Part shown: in pieces, positions 1 through 6,911 of the stretch
Layout: the number at the start of each line of letters is the position of its first letter
How positions within the stretch are numbered: position 1 is the first letter of the stretch
Origin: JAWXUC01 sp044432975
GTDB taxonomy: Bacteria; Pseudomonadota; Alphaproteobacteria; RF32; CAG-239
Reading direction: 5' to 3'
Length of the DNA stretch: 63,663 nt
Assembly (NCBI GenBank): GCA_044432975.1
Contig: JAWXUC010000009.1
Coordinates: forward strand, 1-63,663
Notes under the pieces: model-generated
Databases searched by the model: none
What the model saw: only the letters and a program-made list of their open reading frames with translations
What the model was told of the DNA's origin: nothing
Position numbers and translations under genes: made by a program

Positions 1-105
1 CAAACACAAATTGATGAATTAATTAAAACAACTGGAAAGATTATTGATATGATTACATCTCAAGAAGCTTCTAACTATTTTTTTAACGCAGGGTATTCTA
101 TTTAA
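1..105 (+). CDS. IS630-type transposase, C-terminal fragment
   Basis: The open frame runs in from the left edge and ends at TAA. The last 34 residues finish with NYFFNAGYSI, which resembles the usual C-terminus of IS630/Tc1-mariner-type DDE transposases (N-Y-F-x-x-A-G-Y). No catalytic residue lies in the visible part. The downstream 105-340 stretch holds dispersed repeats and a long AT-rich inverted repeat centred on TAGTGGACTA near 265, which may be the end of the insertion sequence. Family assignment rests only on the C-terminal motif. Confidence 0.5.
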   Translation, partial: QTQIDELIKTTGKIIDMITSQEASNYFFNAGYSI

Positions 106-130
106 TCGTTAAATACTCTAATCTAAAATT

Positions 131-230
131 AAATGATTATGTTTTGCAAAAAAAGTAGGGGAGTTCTCCCAACAATAAACATCCTTTTTTTCACTGCCTT
201 AGGGCAATGAAAATAAGGATTTTGTTTTTT
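131..230. repeat. composite dispersed repeat, copy 1
   Basis: This stretch shares AAATGATTATGTTTTGCA, then GTAGGGGAG...CTCCC, then TTAGGGCAATGA with 63002-63091 at the other end of the window. It contains two small hairpins: GGGAG/CTCCC and TTTCACTGCC/GGGCAATGAAA. No gene is seen here. Confidence 0.6.
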
Positions 231-318
231 GAATTTATTTTTATTTATGAAGTATAGTGGACTACAGTTTATAAATAAAAATAAAGAACAAAAAGCAAAA
301 GACGAGCAAAGAGATTCT
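206..318. repeat. long AT-rich inverted repeat (possible IS630 end or structured RNA)
   Basis: ATTTATTTTTATTTAT on the left pairs with ATAAATAAAAATAAA on the right around a TAGTGGACTA core, and flanking TTTTG/CAAAA blocks extend the helix. It lies between the transposase tail and the next gene. The 3' part (GAACAAAA...GAGCAAAG...ATTCTATCTT...TGCTCT) resembles the right half of the rod-shaped element at 14675-14820. Confidence 0.4.
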
Positions 319-341
319 ATCTTTTCGTAAAATGCTCTATA

Positions 342-1025
342 TTATAAAAAATAAGCTATATAAGACTTCGTTATCTTTACAATCAAGTCAAAATACATAA
401 CAAGACCATTCAAGCCTTTAGAATTAAATGCAAACAAAAAACCCATTACCATCGCATTGGAGGGAATAATAAACAACAAAGAAAAAGGCAAACCAAGTTT
501 GTGTAAATCAGTTTGTTTATCATGAACTTGAGAACCTATCATATCAAAGTGAGCTCCTGTTAAAACCCCCAAAGAAAAGCTAACAAATAAAGGATAATAA
601 CCTTTAGTCAAAAAATTTTCAGAATCAAAATTATTATAAAAACTTAAAACAACAATAACTGCAAATAAAAATAACGGAAAAAAATAAGGAGCAACCAAAA
701 TAAGCCAGTTTCCTTTTCCCTTAAAACTCATGGCTCCGCCACCTTCATCATGCAACTTAATAGAAGTTACTTCATGAAAAGTTAAAATAGCAAAAAAAGC
801 ATGAGTAAGCTCATGAGAAAAAGTCTGAAGAGATGATTTAACTTGCTTATCTAAAGTAGCACTAAAAGCAACAAACAACAAAAAGCCACCTAAAAAAGCC
901 GCATTTTTCAAAGAGAAAAAATCAAAATAAGAAAAAGATTTAACAACAGCTGGCATAAAACACAAAACAAACAAAGCTGCTGGCCACTTTAAAAAATCTA
1001 CAAATTTATCCATTATATCTGACAT
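342..1025 (-). CDS. membrane-embedded HEXXH (M50-like) putative metalloprotease
   Basis: The protein has 227 residues and about five hydrophobic segments. H71-E72-L-T-H75 is a zinc-metallopeptidase HEXXH motif placed just after a hydrophobic segment, as in M50 intramembrane proteases. A later GAHFDMIGSQVHDKQTDL stretch could hold the third ligand, by analogy with the Asp-containing motif of M50B-like proteins. This is family-level inference; the substrate is unknown. No Shine-Dalgarno precedes the ATG, and a good promoter (ATGACA-17-TATTAT at 1032-1060) puts the likely transcript start at or next to the start codon, so the mRNA may be leaderless. It could also be a non-proteolytic relative. 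Confidence 0.55.
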   Translation of the reverse strand: MSDIMDKFVDFLKWPAALFVLCFMPAVVKSFSYFDFFSLKNAAFLGGFLLFVAFSATLDKQVKSSLQTFSHELTHAFFAILTFHEVTSIKLHDEGGGAMSFKGKGNWLILVAPYFFPLFLFAVIVVLSFYNNFDSENFLTKGYYPLFVSFSLGVLTGAHFDMIGSQVHDKQTDLHKLGLPFSLLFIIPSNAMVMGFLFAFNSKGLNGLVMYFDLIVKITKSYIAYFL

Positions 1026-1031
1026 AAATGT

Positions 1032-1060
1032 ATAATAGTAATTAAAAAAGCTATTGTCAT
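1032..1060 (-). promoter_or_regulatory. sigma-70-like promoter of the M50-like gene
   Basis: Read on the minus strand, ATGACA and TATTAT are separated by 17 nt. The -10 box ends only 6 nt before the ATG at 1025, predicting a leaderless transcript. Its -35 overlaps that of the divergent promoter at 1054-1081. Confidence 0.5.
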
Positions 1061-1081
1061 TTATTTTCTTTAAGTTATCAT
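1054..1081 (+). promoter_or_regulatory. sigma-70-like promoter of the 97-residue gene
   Basis: TTGTCA and TATCAT are separated by 16 nt, 25 nt before the gene at 1106. The -35 overlaps the -35 of the divergent minus-strand promoter on the shared TTGTCAT/ATGACAA sequence. Confidence 0.5.
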
Positions 1082-1105
1082 AAAATTAAATTTAAGGAGA
1101 TAATT

Positions 1106-1399
1106 ATGATTGACACATCACTATATGACTTTGTAATAAATGATGAAGATGAAGTAATGCTATTACTATATGTAAAAGAAGGAGAACCTCTAAACTCTAC
1201 TATCCAAATAAACTTTACAGAAGCATCTGCAATATTAAACAAAAATGAAGATACAACAATCACTTTAGAAGACATCCCAGCAGATATCTTAGATTCATTA
1301 TCAGAAACAGACAAGCTTATGGTTTGTGAAATGTCTGTAGAAGAAGATGAAACAAAAACAGAAATAATCTATGCTTATGAAGCAGAAATATTAGATTAA
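1106..1399 (+). CDS. small acidic protein of unknown function
   Basis: The 97-residue protein starts at an ATG preceded by TTAAGGAGATAATT, a good Shine-Dalgarno. It is strongly acidic (clusters such as NDEDEV and VEEDETK), with no signal peptide or membrane segment, so it is probably cytosolic. It is divergent from the M50-like gene, and the promoters share their -35 region. I do not recognise a family. Confidence 0.6.
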   Translation: MIDTSLYDFVINDEDEVMLLLYVKEGEPLNSTIQINFTEASAILNKNEDTTITLEDIPADILDSLSETDKLMVCEMSVEEDETKTEIIYAYEAEILD

Positions 1400-1440
1400 A
1401 CCAACATAAGGGCAAATTCCATATCCGCCTTAAAAAATTT

Positions 1441-1464
1441 GTAGGGGACGGGTTTGCCGTCCCT
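1441..1464. repeat. GTAGGG-family palindrome
   Basis: GTAGGG head followed by GGACGG...CCGTCCC arms. It is one of about a dozen copies in the window with conserved ends and covarying arms. Confidence 0.7.
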
Positions 1465-1507
1465 AAAAATGCTTCTTCTTTAATTAACAATAAATGGCTA
1501 ATTATTG

Positions 1508-1867
1508 TTAATTACAATTATCGCCCTCAAAAGAATAACCAGTTATTATCCCATTCTCAACCGTAAACGTTGTTGAGCAAAAATATGTATTTTGTGTATT
1601 AAAAAATGGAGAACCTGCAAAACTAGGGGCATTTCCACTAACTTCTTGCTCAATGCTTACTTGTTGAGGCACAGTCTGTTCTTGAGTTTGAGTATAAACC
1701 AACAACATTCCACCATTAGCTAATGGTTGTGTTGTTTCTGGCATCCCCCATTCATTATACAAATATTCCACATTCTGACCTTGCCAAACAGCAATTTGCT
1801 CTTCATAACTAGGTTGATGCACACAAGATGCCAAAAAAAGTACAAATAACGCTATCATTTTTTTCAT
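1508..1867 (-). CDS. small outer-membrane-type lipoprotein
   Basis: The 119-residue protein starts MKKMIALFVLFLASC, a lipoprotein signal peptide with a lipobox (L-A-S-C, Cys15). The mature part begins with a W-x-G-x-x-x-x-x-L-x-x-x-W-G-x-P pattern reminiscent of small SmpA/OmlA-like lipoproteins, then a Gln/Ser-rich stretch and two C-terminal cysteines. AAGGATAAGGAA precedes the ATG. The function is not recognised. Confidence 0.6.
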   Translation of the reverse strand: MKKMIALFVLFLASCVHQPSYEEQIAVWQGQNVEYLYNEWGMPETTQPLANGGMLLVYTQTQEQTVPQQVSIEQEVSGNAPSFAGSPFFNTQNTYFCSTTFTVENGIITGYSFEGDNCN

Positions 1868-1908
1868 TTCCTTATCCTTTATTAATAAAATTCAATAGTA
1901 TAAACACC

Positions 1909-1950
1909 TTTTCTTATTCCTAATTTCCTAGGAAATTAGGAATAAGAAAA
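1909..1950 (-). terminator. perfect 42-nt palindrome, likely terminator of gadB
   Basis: A perfect inverted repeat centred on CCTAGG at 1929/1930 lies 11 nt beyond the gadB stop. A near-copy occurs at 21162-21201, so it may also be a mobile palindrome. Confidence 0.6.
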
Positions 1951-1960
1951 ACACTTAAAG

Positions 1961-3340
1961 TCATCTACCACTATGACTAAATGAACCACTAGAAATTGGC
2001 ACAACAATCGGATGATCCTTAAAGTGCTGCAATGCAGATTTTAAGTCTTCAATATATAAACTCGCCAAATCTTTAGAAAAACCATGTTTTACAAGCACAC
2101 GCATAACAACAACACTTTCAGCATTTGCAGGCAACGAATACGCTGGAGACAACCACCCTTTTGTACGCAACCTATCTGCCAAATCATATAAAGAACAACC
2201 AATACTTGCATCAGATTTCAATCTCCAAGTAACAGCAGGAATGCCATTTGAACCATCAGATAAAGCTTCAAAAGCATCTAACTTATTCAATTCTTCAGCA
2301 ATATATTGACACACCTCATAACAAGCACTTTGAATTCTTTTATACCCCTCACGACCAAGACGAATAAAGTTATAATATTGCGCCACAATTTGCCCTGCAG
2401 GACGAGAAAAATTAAGCGCAAAAGTTGGCATATTACCACCAAGATAATTTACCATAAAAATCAAATTCTCTGGCAAATCTTGTTTTGTACGCCAAACAAC
2501 CCAGCCACAACCAAGAGGAGACAAACCAAACTTATGACCAGAAGCATTAATAGATTTAACGCGTGGCAACCTAAAATCCCATTTTAATTTTGGCTGACAA
2601 AACGGAGCTAAAAAACCACCAGATGCAGCATCAACATGAATAGGAACATTCAAACCAGTTTCTTTTTCAAGATTATCTAAAGCATCTGAAATAGATTTCA
2701 CATCTTCATATTTACCCGTGAATGTTAATCCCAATGTTGGCACAACACCTATTGTATTTTCATCAACATATTTAAGCATTTCTTCTGCTGTCATCTCAAA
2801 CCTATCTTCAGCCATTGGAACTTCGCGCAATTCAACATCCCAATAACGGCAAAACTTATGCCAACAAACCTGCACAGGACCAGTAACTAAATTTGGTTTT
2901 GAAATAGATTTGCCAGATGCCAATTGACGCGCTTCCCATTGACGTTTAAGCGCCAAACCACCAAGCATCGCAGCCTCTGAAGAACCCGTTGTTGAACACC
3001 CTAAAGTTTCTTTTGCTTCTGGCGAATTCCAAAGGTCTGCTAACATATGCACACACCTGTTTTCAATTTCCGCAGTTTGTGGATATTCATCTTTATCAAT
3101 CATATTTTTATCAATACAATCATCCATAATTTTATGAATATTATCATCAAGCCAAGTCTGGCAAAAAGTCGCTAAATTTTGACGAGAATTACCATCCATC
3201 ATAAGCTCATCTTTAACCGCCTGATAAACTCTAGATCCATTTTCTTCAAATTTTGGAAACTCAAATTTAGGCATTTCATTCTTAAGTTCATTAGATGAAA
3301 AAATATCATCATCTAAATCAAGTTTAATAGCTGTACTCAT
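1961..3340 (-). CDS. gadB: glutamate decarboxylase (PLP-dependent)
   Basis: This enzyme converts glutamate to GABA and CO2, consuming a proton. At 459 residues it is close to the roughly 466 of Escherichia coli GadB. The PLP motif SASGHKFG is represented by ASGHKFG with Lys270; HVDAASGG (about 235-242) is the family Asp region, and CSTTGSSEAAMLGG (115-128) binds cofactor phosphate. The C-terminus GSFSHSGR keeps a His near the end, as in the E. coli tail that closes the active site at neutral pH. AAAGGAGAAAATT precedes the ATG. It lies on the same strand as gadC, separated by a small ORF and a structured RNA. The identification is firm. Confidence 0.95.
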   Translation of the reverse strand: MSTAIKLDLDDDIFSSNELKNEMPKFEFPKFEENGSRVYQAVKDELMMDGNSRQNLATFCQTWLDDNIHKIMDDCIDKNMIDKDEYPQTAEIENRCVHMLADLWNSPEAKETLGCSTTGSSEAAMLGGLALKRQWEARQLASGKSISKPNLVTGPVQVCWHKFCRYWDVELREVPMAEDRFEMTAEEMLKYVDENTIGVVPTLGLTFTGKYEDVKSISDALDNLEKETGLNVPIHVDAASGGFLAPFCQPKLKWDFRLPRVKSINASGHKFGLSPLGCGWVVWRTKQDLPENLIFMVNYLGGNMPTFALNFSRPAGQIVAQYYNFIRLGREGYKRIQSACYEVCQYIAEELNKLDAFEALSDGSNGIPAVTWRLKSDASIGCSLYDLADRLRTKGWLSPAYSLPANAESVVVMRVLVKHGFSKDLASLYIEDLKSALQHFKDHPIVVPISSGSFSHSGR

Positions 3341-3454
3341 AATTTTCTCCTTTAATTAAATAGCTACTAAAGAGATAATCATGAAAACAATTTTTTCAAG
3401 AAAGGTAATTAGGGCATTTTACAAAAATATAAGTGTTTAAACCTCATCCTCTAC

Positions 3455-3537
3455 GTCATTGCGGACTTGATCCGCAATCTAGTCAAAAAATATAGCCACA
3501 TAAAATTAACTGGATTACGGATCAAGCCCGCAATGAC
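3455..3537. repeat. CATTGCGG-type palindromic repeat, copy 1
   Basis: GTCATTGCGGACTTGATCCG on the left and its inverse CGGATCAAGCCCGCAATGAC on the right flank AGTCAAAAAATATAGC. Copy 2 is at 5621-5689. The right arm overlaps the 3' end of the 79-residue ORF and encodes its last residues and stop. Confidence 0.75.
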
Positions 3538-3754
3538 ATTTGAAATTATTATCACCATCAACAATTTCAGAAATTCGCAAACACACGCCTTCTTCAAACA
3601 TACATTTTAATGTAAGCTTTAATTGTTCAACTTCATCTAAATTCTGTTCCGCAACAATTAAATTAACAACATGATGAATATCATCCATTCGCTCAACAAC
3701 AAATTCATCTTTCAAAGCAACTTCTCTTATTTTATTAAACTCATCATCTGTCAT
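3515..3754 (-). CDS. small protein between gadC and gadB, repeat-derived C-terminus
   Basis: This 79-residue cytosolic protein has no recognised family. Its last residues (CHCGLDP plus the stop) are the translation of one arm of the CATTGCGG palindrome, so the repeat seems to have landed in the 3' end and supplied a new tail. GGGAG sits 8 nt before the ATG, directly downstream of the U-tract of the terminator at 3771-3796, so read-through of that terminator would decide expression. A role in acid response is suggested only by position. Confidence 0.5.
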   Translation of the reverse strand: MTDDEFNKIREVALKDEFVVERMDDIHHVVNLIVAEQNLDEVEQLKLTLKCMFEEGVCLRISEIVDGDNNFKCHCGLDP

Positions 3755-3770
3755 AATTTAAACTCCCACA

Positions 3771-3796
3771 AAAAAACCGTCTCTTTAAAAGACGGT
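3771..3796 (-). terminator. intrinsic terminator inside the gad leader
   Basis: CCGTCT/AGACGG stem with a short loop, followed on the minus strand by TTTTTTT. It lies just upstream of the 79-residue ORF and gadB. Confidence 0.75.
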
Positions 3797-3935
3797 GGAG
3801 CTACAAAACTGTAACCAGACAGTTATCCTAATTCGTGTAGCAAAAAAATGCTACCTTATATCGGACACTCCACCATATTGGTGGATTTCTGGTTAGATGT
3901 TTTGTAAACACCGCCCTTTGCCTTCAAAGAGCAAA
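3771..3935 (-). ncRNA. structured leader RNA with overlapping intrinsic terminator (riboswitch candidate)
   Basis: Read 5' to 3' on the minus strand: a small hairpin CUUUG/CAAAG; then a basal helix GGCGGUG (3916-3910) with CACCGUC (3798-3792) and ACAAAAC (3906-3900) with GUUUUGU (3810-3804); then UAACCAGA (3896-3889) with UCUGGUUA (3820-3813); then two hairpins, UCCACC/GGUGGA (3886-3870) and GUAGCA/UGCUAC (3855-3838), the second flanked by purine-rich strands. The intrinsic terminator CCGUCU...AGACGG plus seven U (3796-3771) uses bases of the 3' strand of the basal helix, so the two cannot coexist. I cannot match it to a riboswitch class I know. Confidence 0.55.
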
Positions 3936-3973
3936 AAAACTATACCCCAACTAATTTATTTTGCAATACAAAA

Positions 3974-4017
3974 AATATTACGCGTTACGTAGAACGTTCT
4001 ACGTAACGCGTAATATT
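3974..4017 (-). terminator. perfect 44-nt palindrome after gadC
   Basis: A perfect inverted repeat centred at 3995/3996 (AGAAC/GTTCT core with TTACGT/ACGTAA and ACGCG/CGCGT). It lies 18 nt past the gadC stop and is followed on the minus strand by a short T run, so it probably ends the gadC transcript. Confidence 0.65.
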
Positions 4018-4035
4018 ACAATCACACATTTAATT

Positions 4036-5457
4036 TTATTGATAGCTAAATGGTTCTACATCACTATCTTTATCTTTCCATTCATCTTTTCTGCAAGCAT
4101 AAATAGCAAATGGAATAACAATTCCCAATAATGTTCCAAGTAGCAATAATCCAACCCAAACTTTAGGGTTGCCAACAGAAATCTGTGCTGGTGGAAAATA
4201 ATTTAAGATTAAAGCCATTACACTTGCAATCAAACCTAAAGTTCCCCAAAAACAACCTGCTGGCGCCTCAAAGCTTCTTTTAACATTTGGCTTTGTTTTC
4301 TTTAATTTTAAATATGCCACAAACATCAAAATATACATCACCAAATAAAGAGCCACAGTCAAAGCGCTTAAAATCTGATATGCTGATTGTACAGATGGCA
4401 ACAACACAAAAAATACAGATAAAATTGTAACAATAATTGCTTGCAACCACAAAATATTAACCTGAATTCCTTCTTTATTAGTTTTTTGAAACCACTTAGG
4501 AAGATATCCTGCTTTACCAACAACAAGCAAACCTTTTGAAGGACCCGCAACCCAAGTAGAAACACCTGCAAAAACACCTATCGCCAAAAAGAAAGCCATA
4601 CCCTGCCCCAAACAAGGCATTCCAAAAAACGCAAAGAAATCATTATAACCAACCAACAAACTTTGAGTTAAATTAATTTGTGCTTGAGGAATAATAAACC
4701 CAAGAGCAAGTGTTCCTAACACAAATAACGCAACTGTTATTACCGATGCCAAAAAGATTGCTTTAGGATAATTTTTTTGAGGATTTTCAACTTCTGTAAT
4801 ATGCACTGCACTCATCTCCATACCAGCATAAAACAAAAAGATAGAAACAGCCAACGCCAAATTATTAAAATTAGTCAAATCAGGAATTAAATCAGAACTA
4901 TGCAAAGGCATTTGAATCTCACCACCACAAAGGGCATAACCGATTCCCATAATAATCAATATTCCCCCAGGGATAAGAGTTCCAAGCATTGCGCCCCATT
5001 TAGATATAACTCCTGCAACTTTAACGCCCATAAAATTTGCAAATGTCGCAAGCCAATAAACACCTAAAACAATAGCTAATGTATAATATTTATTTGAAGA
5101 CAAAACCAAATCTTTACTATCATCAGGGCCAATAAAAGCCAATGAAACCGCAGCAAAAGTTAAAACTGTTGGAAACCAAATAGAATTTTGCACCCATTGC
5201 AACCAAATCGCCAAAAAACCCATTTTAGGAGAAAAAGCTTCTCCCACCCATCTAAACACGCCACCTTTTTGAGGCCAACCAGTAGCCATTTCTGCAGAAA
5301 CCAAAGACACTGGCACCAAAAAACAAACCGCAGCAAAAATATAGTAAAATATAGAAGACAGACCATACTCTGCCTCTGCAGGCAAGCCTCTTAAACTCAC
5401 CACCGCCGCAACATTAATCATTGCTAACGTAAAAATAGAAAGTCCTTTATTTTTCAT
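4036..5457 (-). CDS. gadC: glutamate:GABA antiporter, APC superfamily
   Basis: Imports glutamate in exchange for GABA made by GadB, completing proton export across the inner membrane. The 473 residues contain about twelve hydrophobic helices. The GGVFRWVGEAF and SSEMATG-like segments near the N-terminus, FYAGMEMSAVHITEVENP in the middle and the VAGPSKGLLVV region match GadC/APC antiporters. The protein stops with EPFSYQ about 20 residues after the last helix, so it lacks room for the roughly 35-residue C-terminal plug that gates E. coli GadC (511 residues). TAAGGAGATTAAT precedes the ATG. Pairing with gadB makes the assignment secure. Confidence 0.92.
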   Translation of the reverse strand: MKNKGLSIFTLAMINVAAVVSLRGLPAEAEYGLSSIFYYIFAAVCFLVPVSLVSAEMATGWPQKGGVFRWVGEAFSPKMGFLAIWLQWVQNSIWFPTVLTFAAVSLAFIGPDDSKDLVLSSNKYYTLAIVLGVYWLATFANFMGVKVAGVISKWGAMLGTLIPGGILIIMGIGYALCGGEIQMPLHSSDLIPDLTNFNNLALAVSIFLFYAGMEMSAVHITEVENPQKNYPKAIFLASVITVALFVLGTLALGFIIPQAQINLTQSLLVGYNDFFAFFGMPCLGQGMAFFLAIGVFAGVSTWVAGPSKGLLVVGKAGYLPKWFQKTNKEGIQVNILWLQAIIVTILSVFFVLLPSVQSAYQILSALTVALYLVMYILMFVAYLKLKKTKPNVKRSFEAPAGCFWGTLGLIASVMALILNYFPPAQISVGNPKVWVGLLLLGTLLGIVIPFAIYACRKDEWKDKDSDVEPFSYQ

Positions 5458-5518
5458 ATTAATCTCCTTAAATAAAATTGTATTTAAGAGATAATATTCA
5501 AAATATTTTTTTCAATAT

Positions 5519-5793
5519 CACTACTGTCTGGTTAAAATTTTAAATGTTTAAACAAAAATCAAAACATATAAAGCACTACACCATAAAAGCTTGAAAAACA
5601 ACAATAGTTTTGCATTTGTCGTCATTGCGGGCTTGATCCGCAATCCAGTCAAAAAATATAGCTGTATTGCAGATCAAGTCCGTAATGACATTTTTTGTTG
5701 TTTTTACTTTTGAGTTTCAAAGGGTTGCTATTTTTAAAGGTTTGCATATTTTCTTTTTTTAAAAACATTTAAAATTTTTACCAGACCGTAGTG
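5519..5793. mobile_element. MITE-like element with about 31-bp terminal inverted repeats
   Basis: CACTACTGTCTGGTTAAAAT... at 5519-5549 is the inverse of 5763-5793 (AAACATTTAAAATTTTTACC... ending GTAGTG) with one or two mismatches; similarity continues outward into flanking CAATAT. The 275-bp element has no ORF and carries a nested CATTGCGG repeat. This explains most of the long gene-free stretch between gadC and the next gene. Confidence 0.6.
5621..5689. repeat. CATTGCGG-type palindromic repeat, copy 2
   Basis: GTCATTGCGGGCTTGATCCG and, inverted, GATCAAGTCCGTAATGAC flank AATCCAGTCAAAAAATATAGC. It closely matches copy 1 at 3455-3537 and is nested inside the MITE-like element. Confidence 0.75.
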
Positions 5794-5834
5794 TTTCAAT
5801 ATTAAAAATATTTTTAATATTTTGTCATTTTTTG

Positions 5835-5862
5835 TTGACAAGTTAAATTTATTATTTATAAG
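5835..5862 (+). promoter_or_regulatory. sigma-70 promoter of the nucleotidyltransferase-fold gene
   Basis: TTGACA, 16 nt, TATAAG. The predicted start near 5869 excludes the upstream in-frame ATG at 5822 and leaves a leader of about 58 nt before the ATG at 5927. Confidence 0.65.
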
Positions 5863-5926
5863 ACAACTGTATTACTCTTTCTCATCAAGAGAAAATTTTA
5901 TAACAACAACTTCGAGTACTACAACA

Positions 5927-6910
5927 ATGTCAGAACAAAACGAAAATAAACGTATTAATTTATCATCTTTAAGCAAAACTATAAAATTTATGAAGAGCGC
6001 GCAGCTAGAATCATGTTATTTATTTGGCGGCTCAACAACAATCAACAAAACAAGAAAAAGCTTTGAAGTATCAGATTATGATATATCTGTCTCATCAATA
6101 GAACAGTACCAAAAAGCCATAACAAAGCTTGCTGAAAATGGCTGGTCAGTAGAAAAAAAAGGCAACAACGCGCTTTCAAAAAACGCTGCCGTAATTTATC
6201 CTCCAAAAGAAGTATTACCACAAGATGAGTATGACTTTCAATACAACCAATCTGTTGAAAACAAATGCATCTTTAATCTAGAAAGCTTCTATATTGCAAT
6301 AAACAAAAAAGATAATGATTATCAATATGAGTTTGTAGACCCTCACGATTCTCTTAAAGATTTTGAAACAGGAAAATTAAGACTACTAGCAGGAAGAGAA
6401 AGAGAAGATGAATTTAACATCTTAAAAAGGTTTATTGTTTTGTCTGCCAAATATGACCTACCAATGGCAAGAGACAGTGTCAATAAAGACATTATAGAAT
6501 ACATGGATGATAGATTTTCTTTCCAACGAGAAAACACGCCAGATCATCTAGAAGCCAAAGGTGCGTGTTTAGACAAGTTTTTGAAAGTTGTTCAAAGAGC
6601 GGAAGCTCCGAGCAGCTTTTTGTTTAAATTGGCAAAATCAAACGTGTTAAAAAAATCTTTTCCAGAGATACACAAAACCATAAACTCATGCAACTTCCAT
6701 AAAGAAATTAGAGAAAAAGATGATTATTCAACAATCTCATTATTAAACACTTTATATAATTGTAGCGAAAACCAAGATGAACTTATAAAAGAGTTAACTC
6801 CACTAAAATCAAGAACAAAAGCAAAAGTTCCACTAGAGGTATTAAGATTCTTAAATTCTCATCAAAGCCAACACCAACCTTTATTAAAAGTATCTGACGG
6901 CAGACCTTAA
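5927..6910 (+). CDS. Pol-beta-type nucleotidyltransferase fold protein (CCA/poly(A) polymerase-like head)
   Basis: The start was placed at 5927 (327 residues) because the promoter at 5835-5862 lies downstream of the longer ORF's ATG. The N-terminal third has L-F-G-G-S then about ten residues later S-D-Y-D-I-S-V, the GG...DxD pattern of Pol-beta nucleotidyltransferases. DPHDSLKDFETGKLRLL and ILKRFIVLSAKYDL follow, resembling the DP...G...D...R and RA.RF...L motifs of tRNA nucleotidyltransferases. The C-terminal half is not recognised. No Shine-Dalgarno is present. The substrate is unknown; it is too divergent to call a CCA-adding enzyme. Confidence 0.55.
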   Translation: MSEQNENKRINLSSLSKTIKFMKSAQLESCYLFGGSTTINKTRKSFEVSDYDISVSSIEQYQKAITKLAENGWSVEKKGNNALSKNAAVIYPPKEVLPQDEYDFQYNQSVENKCIFNLESFYIAINKKDNDYQYEFVDPHDSLKDFETGKLRLLAGREREDEFNILKRFIVLSAKYDLPMARDSVNKDIIEYMDDRFSFQRENTPDHLEAKGACLDKFLKVVQRAEAPSSFLFKLAKSNVLKKSFPEIHKTINSCNFHKEIREKDDYSTISLLNTLYNCSENQDELIKELTPLKSRTKAKVPLEVLRFLNSHQSQHQPLLKVSDGRP

Positions 6911-6911
6911 A

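Noticed and set aside
3771..3935. tmRNA, SRP RNA or a known riboswitch
   Set aside because: TCCACCA and GGTAGC strings occur, but no tmRNA tag region, no SRP GGAA-tetraloop helix and no conserved core of the riboswitch classes I can recall.
5822..5926. N-terminal 35-residue extension of the nucleotidyltransferase-fold gene
   Set aside because: A consensus promoter lies inside this stretch, so the extension would be upstream of the transcription start; the residues look like translated non-coding sequence.
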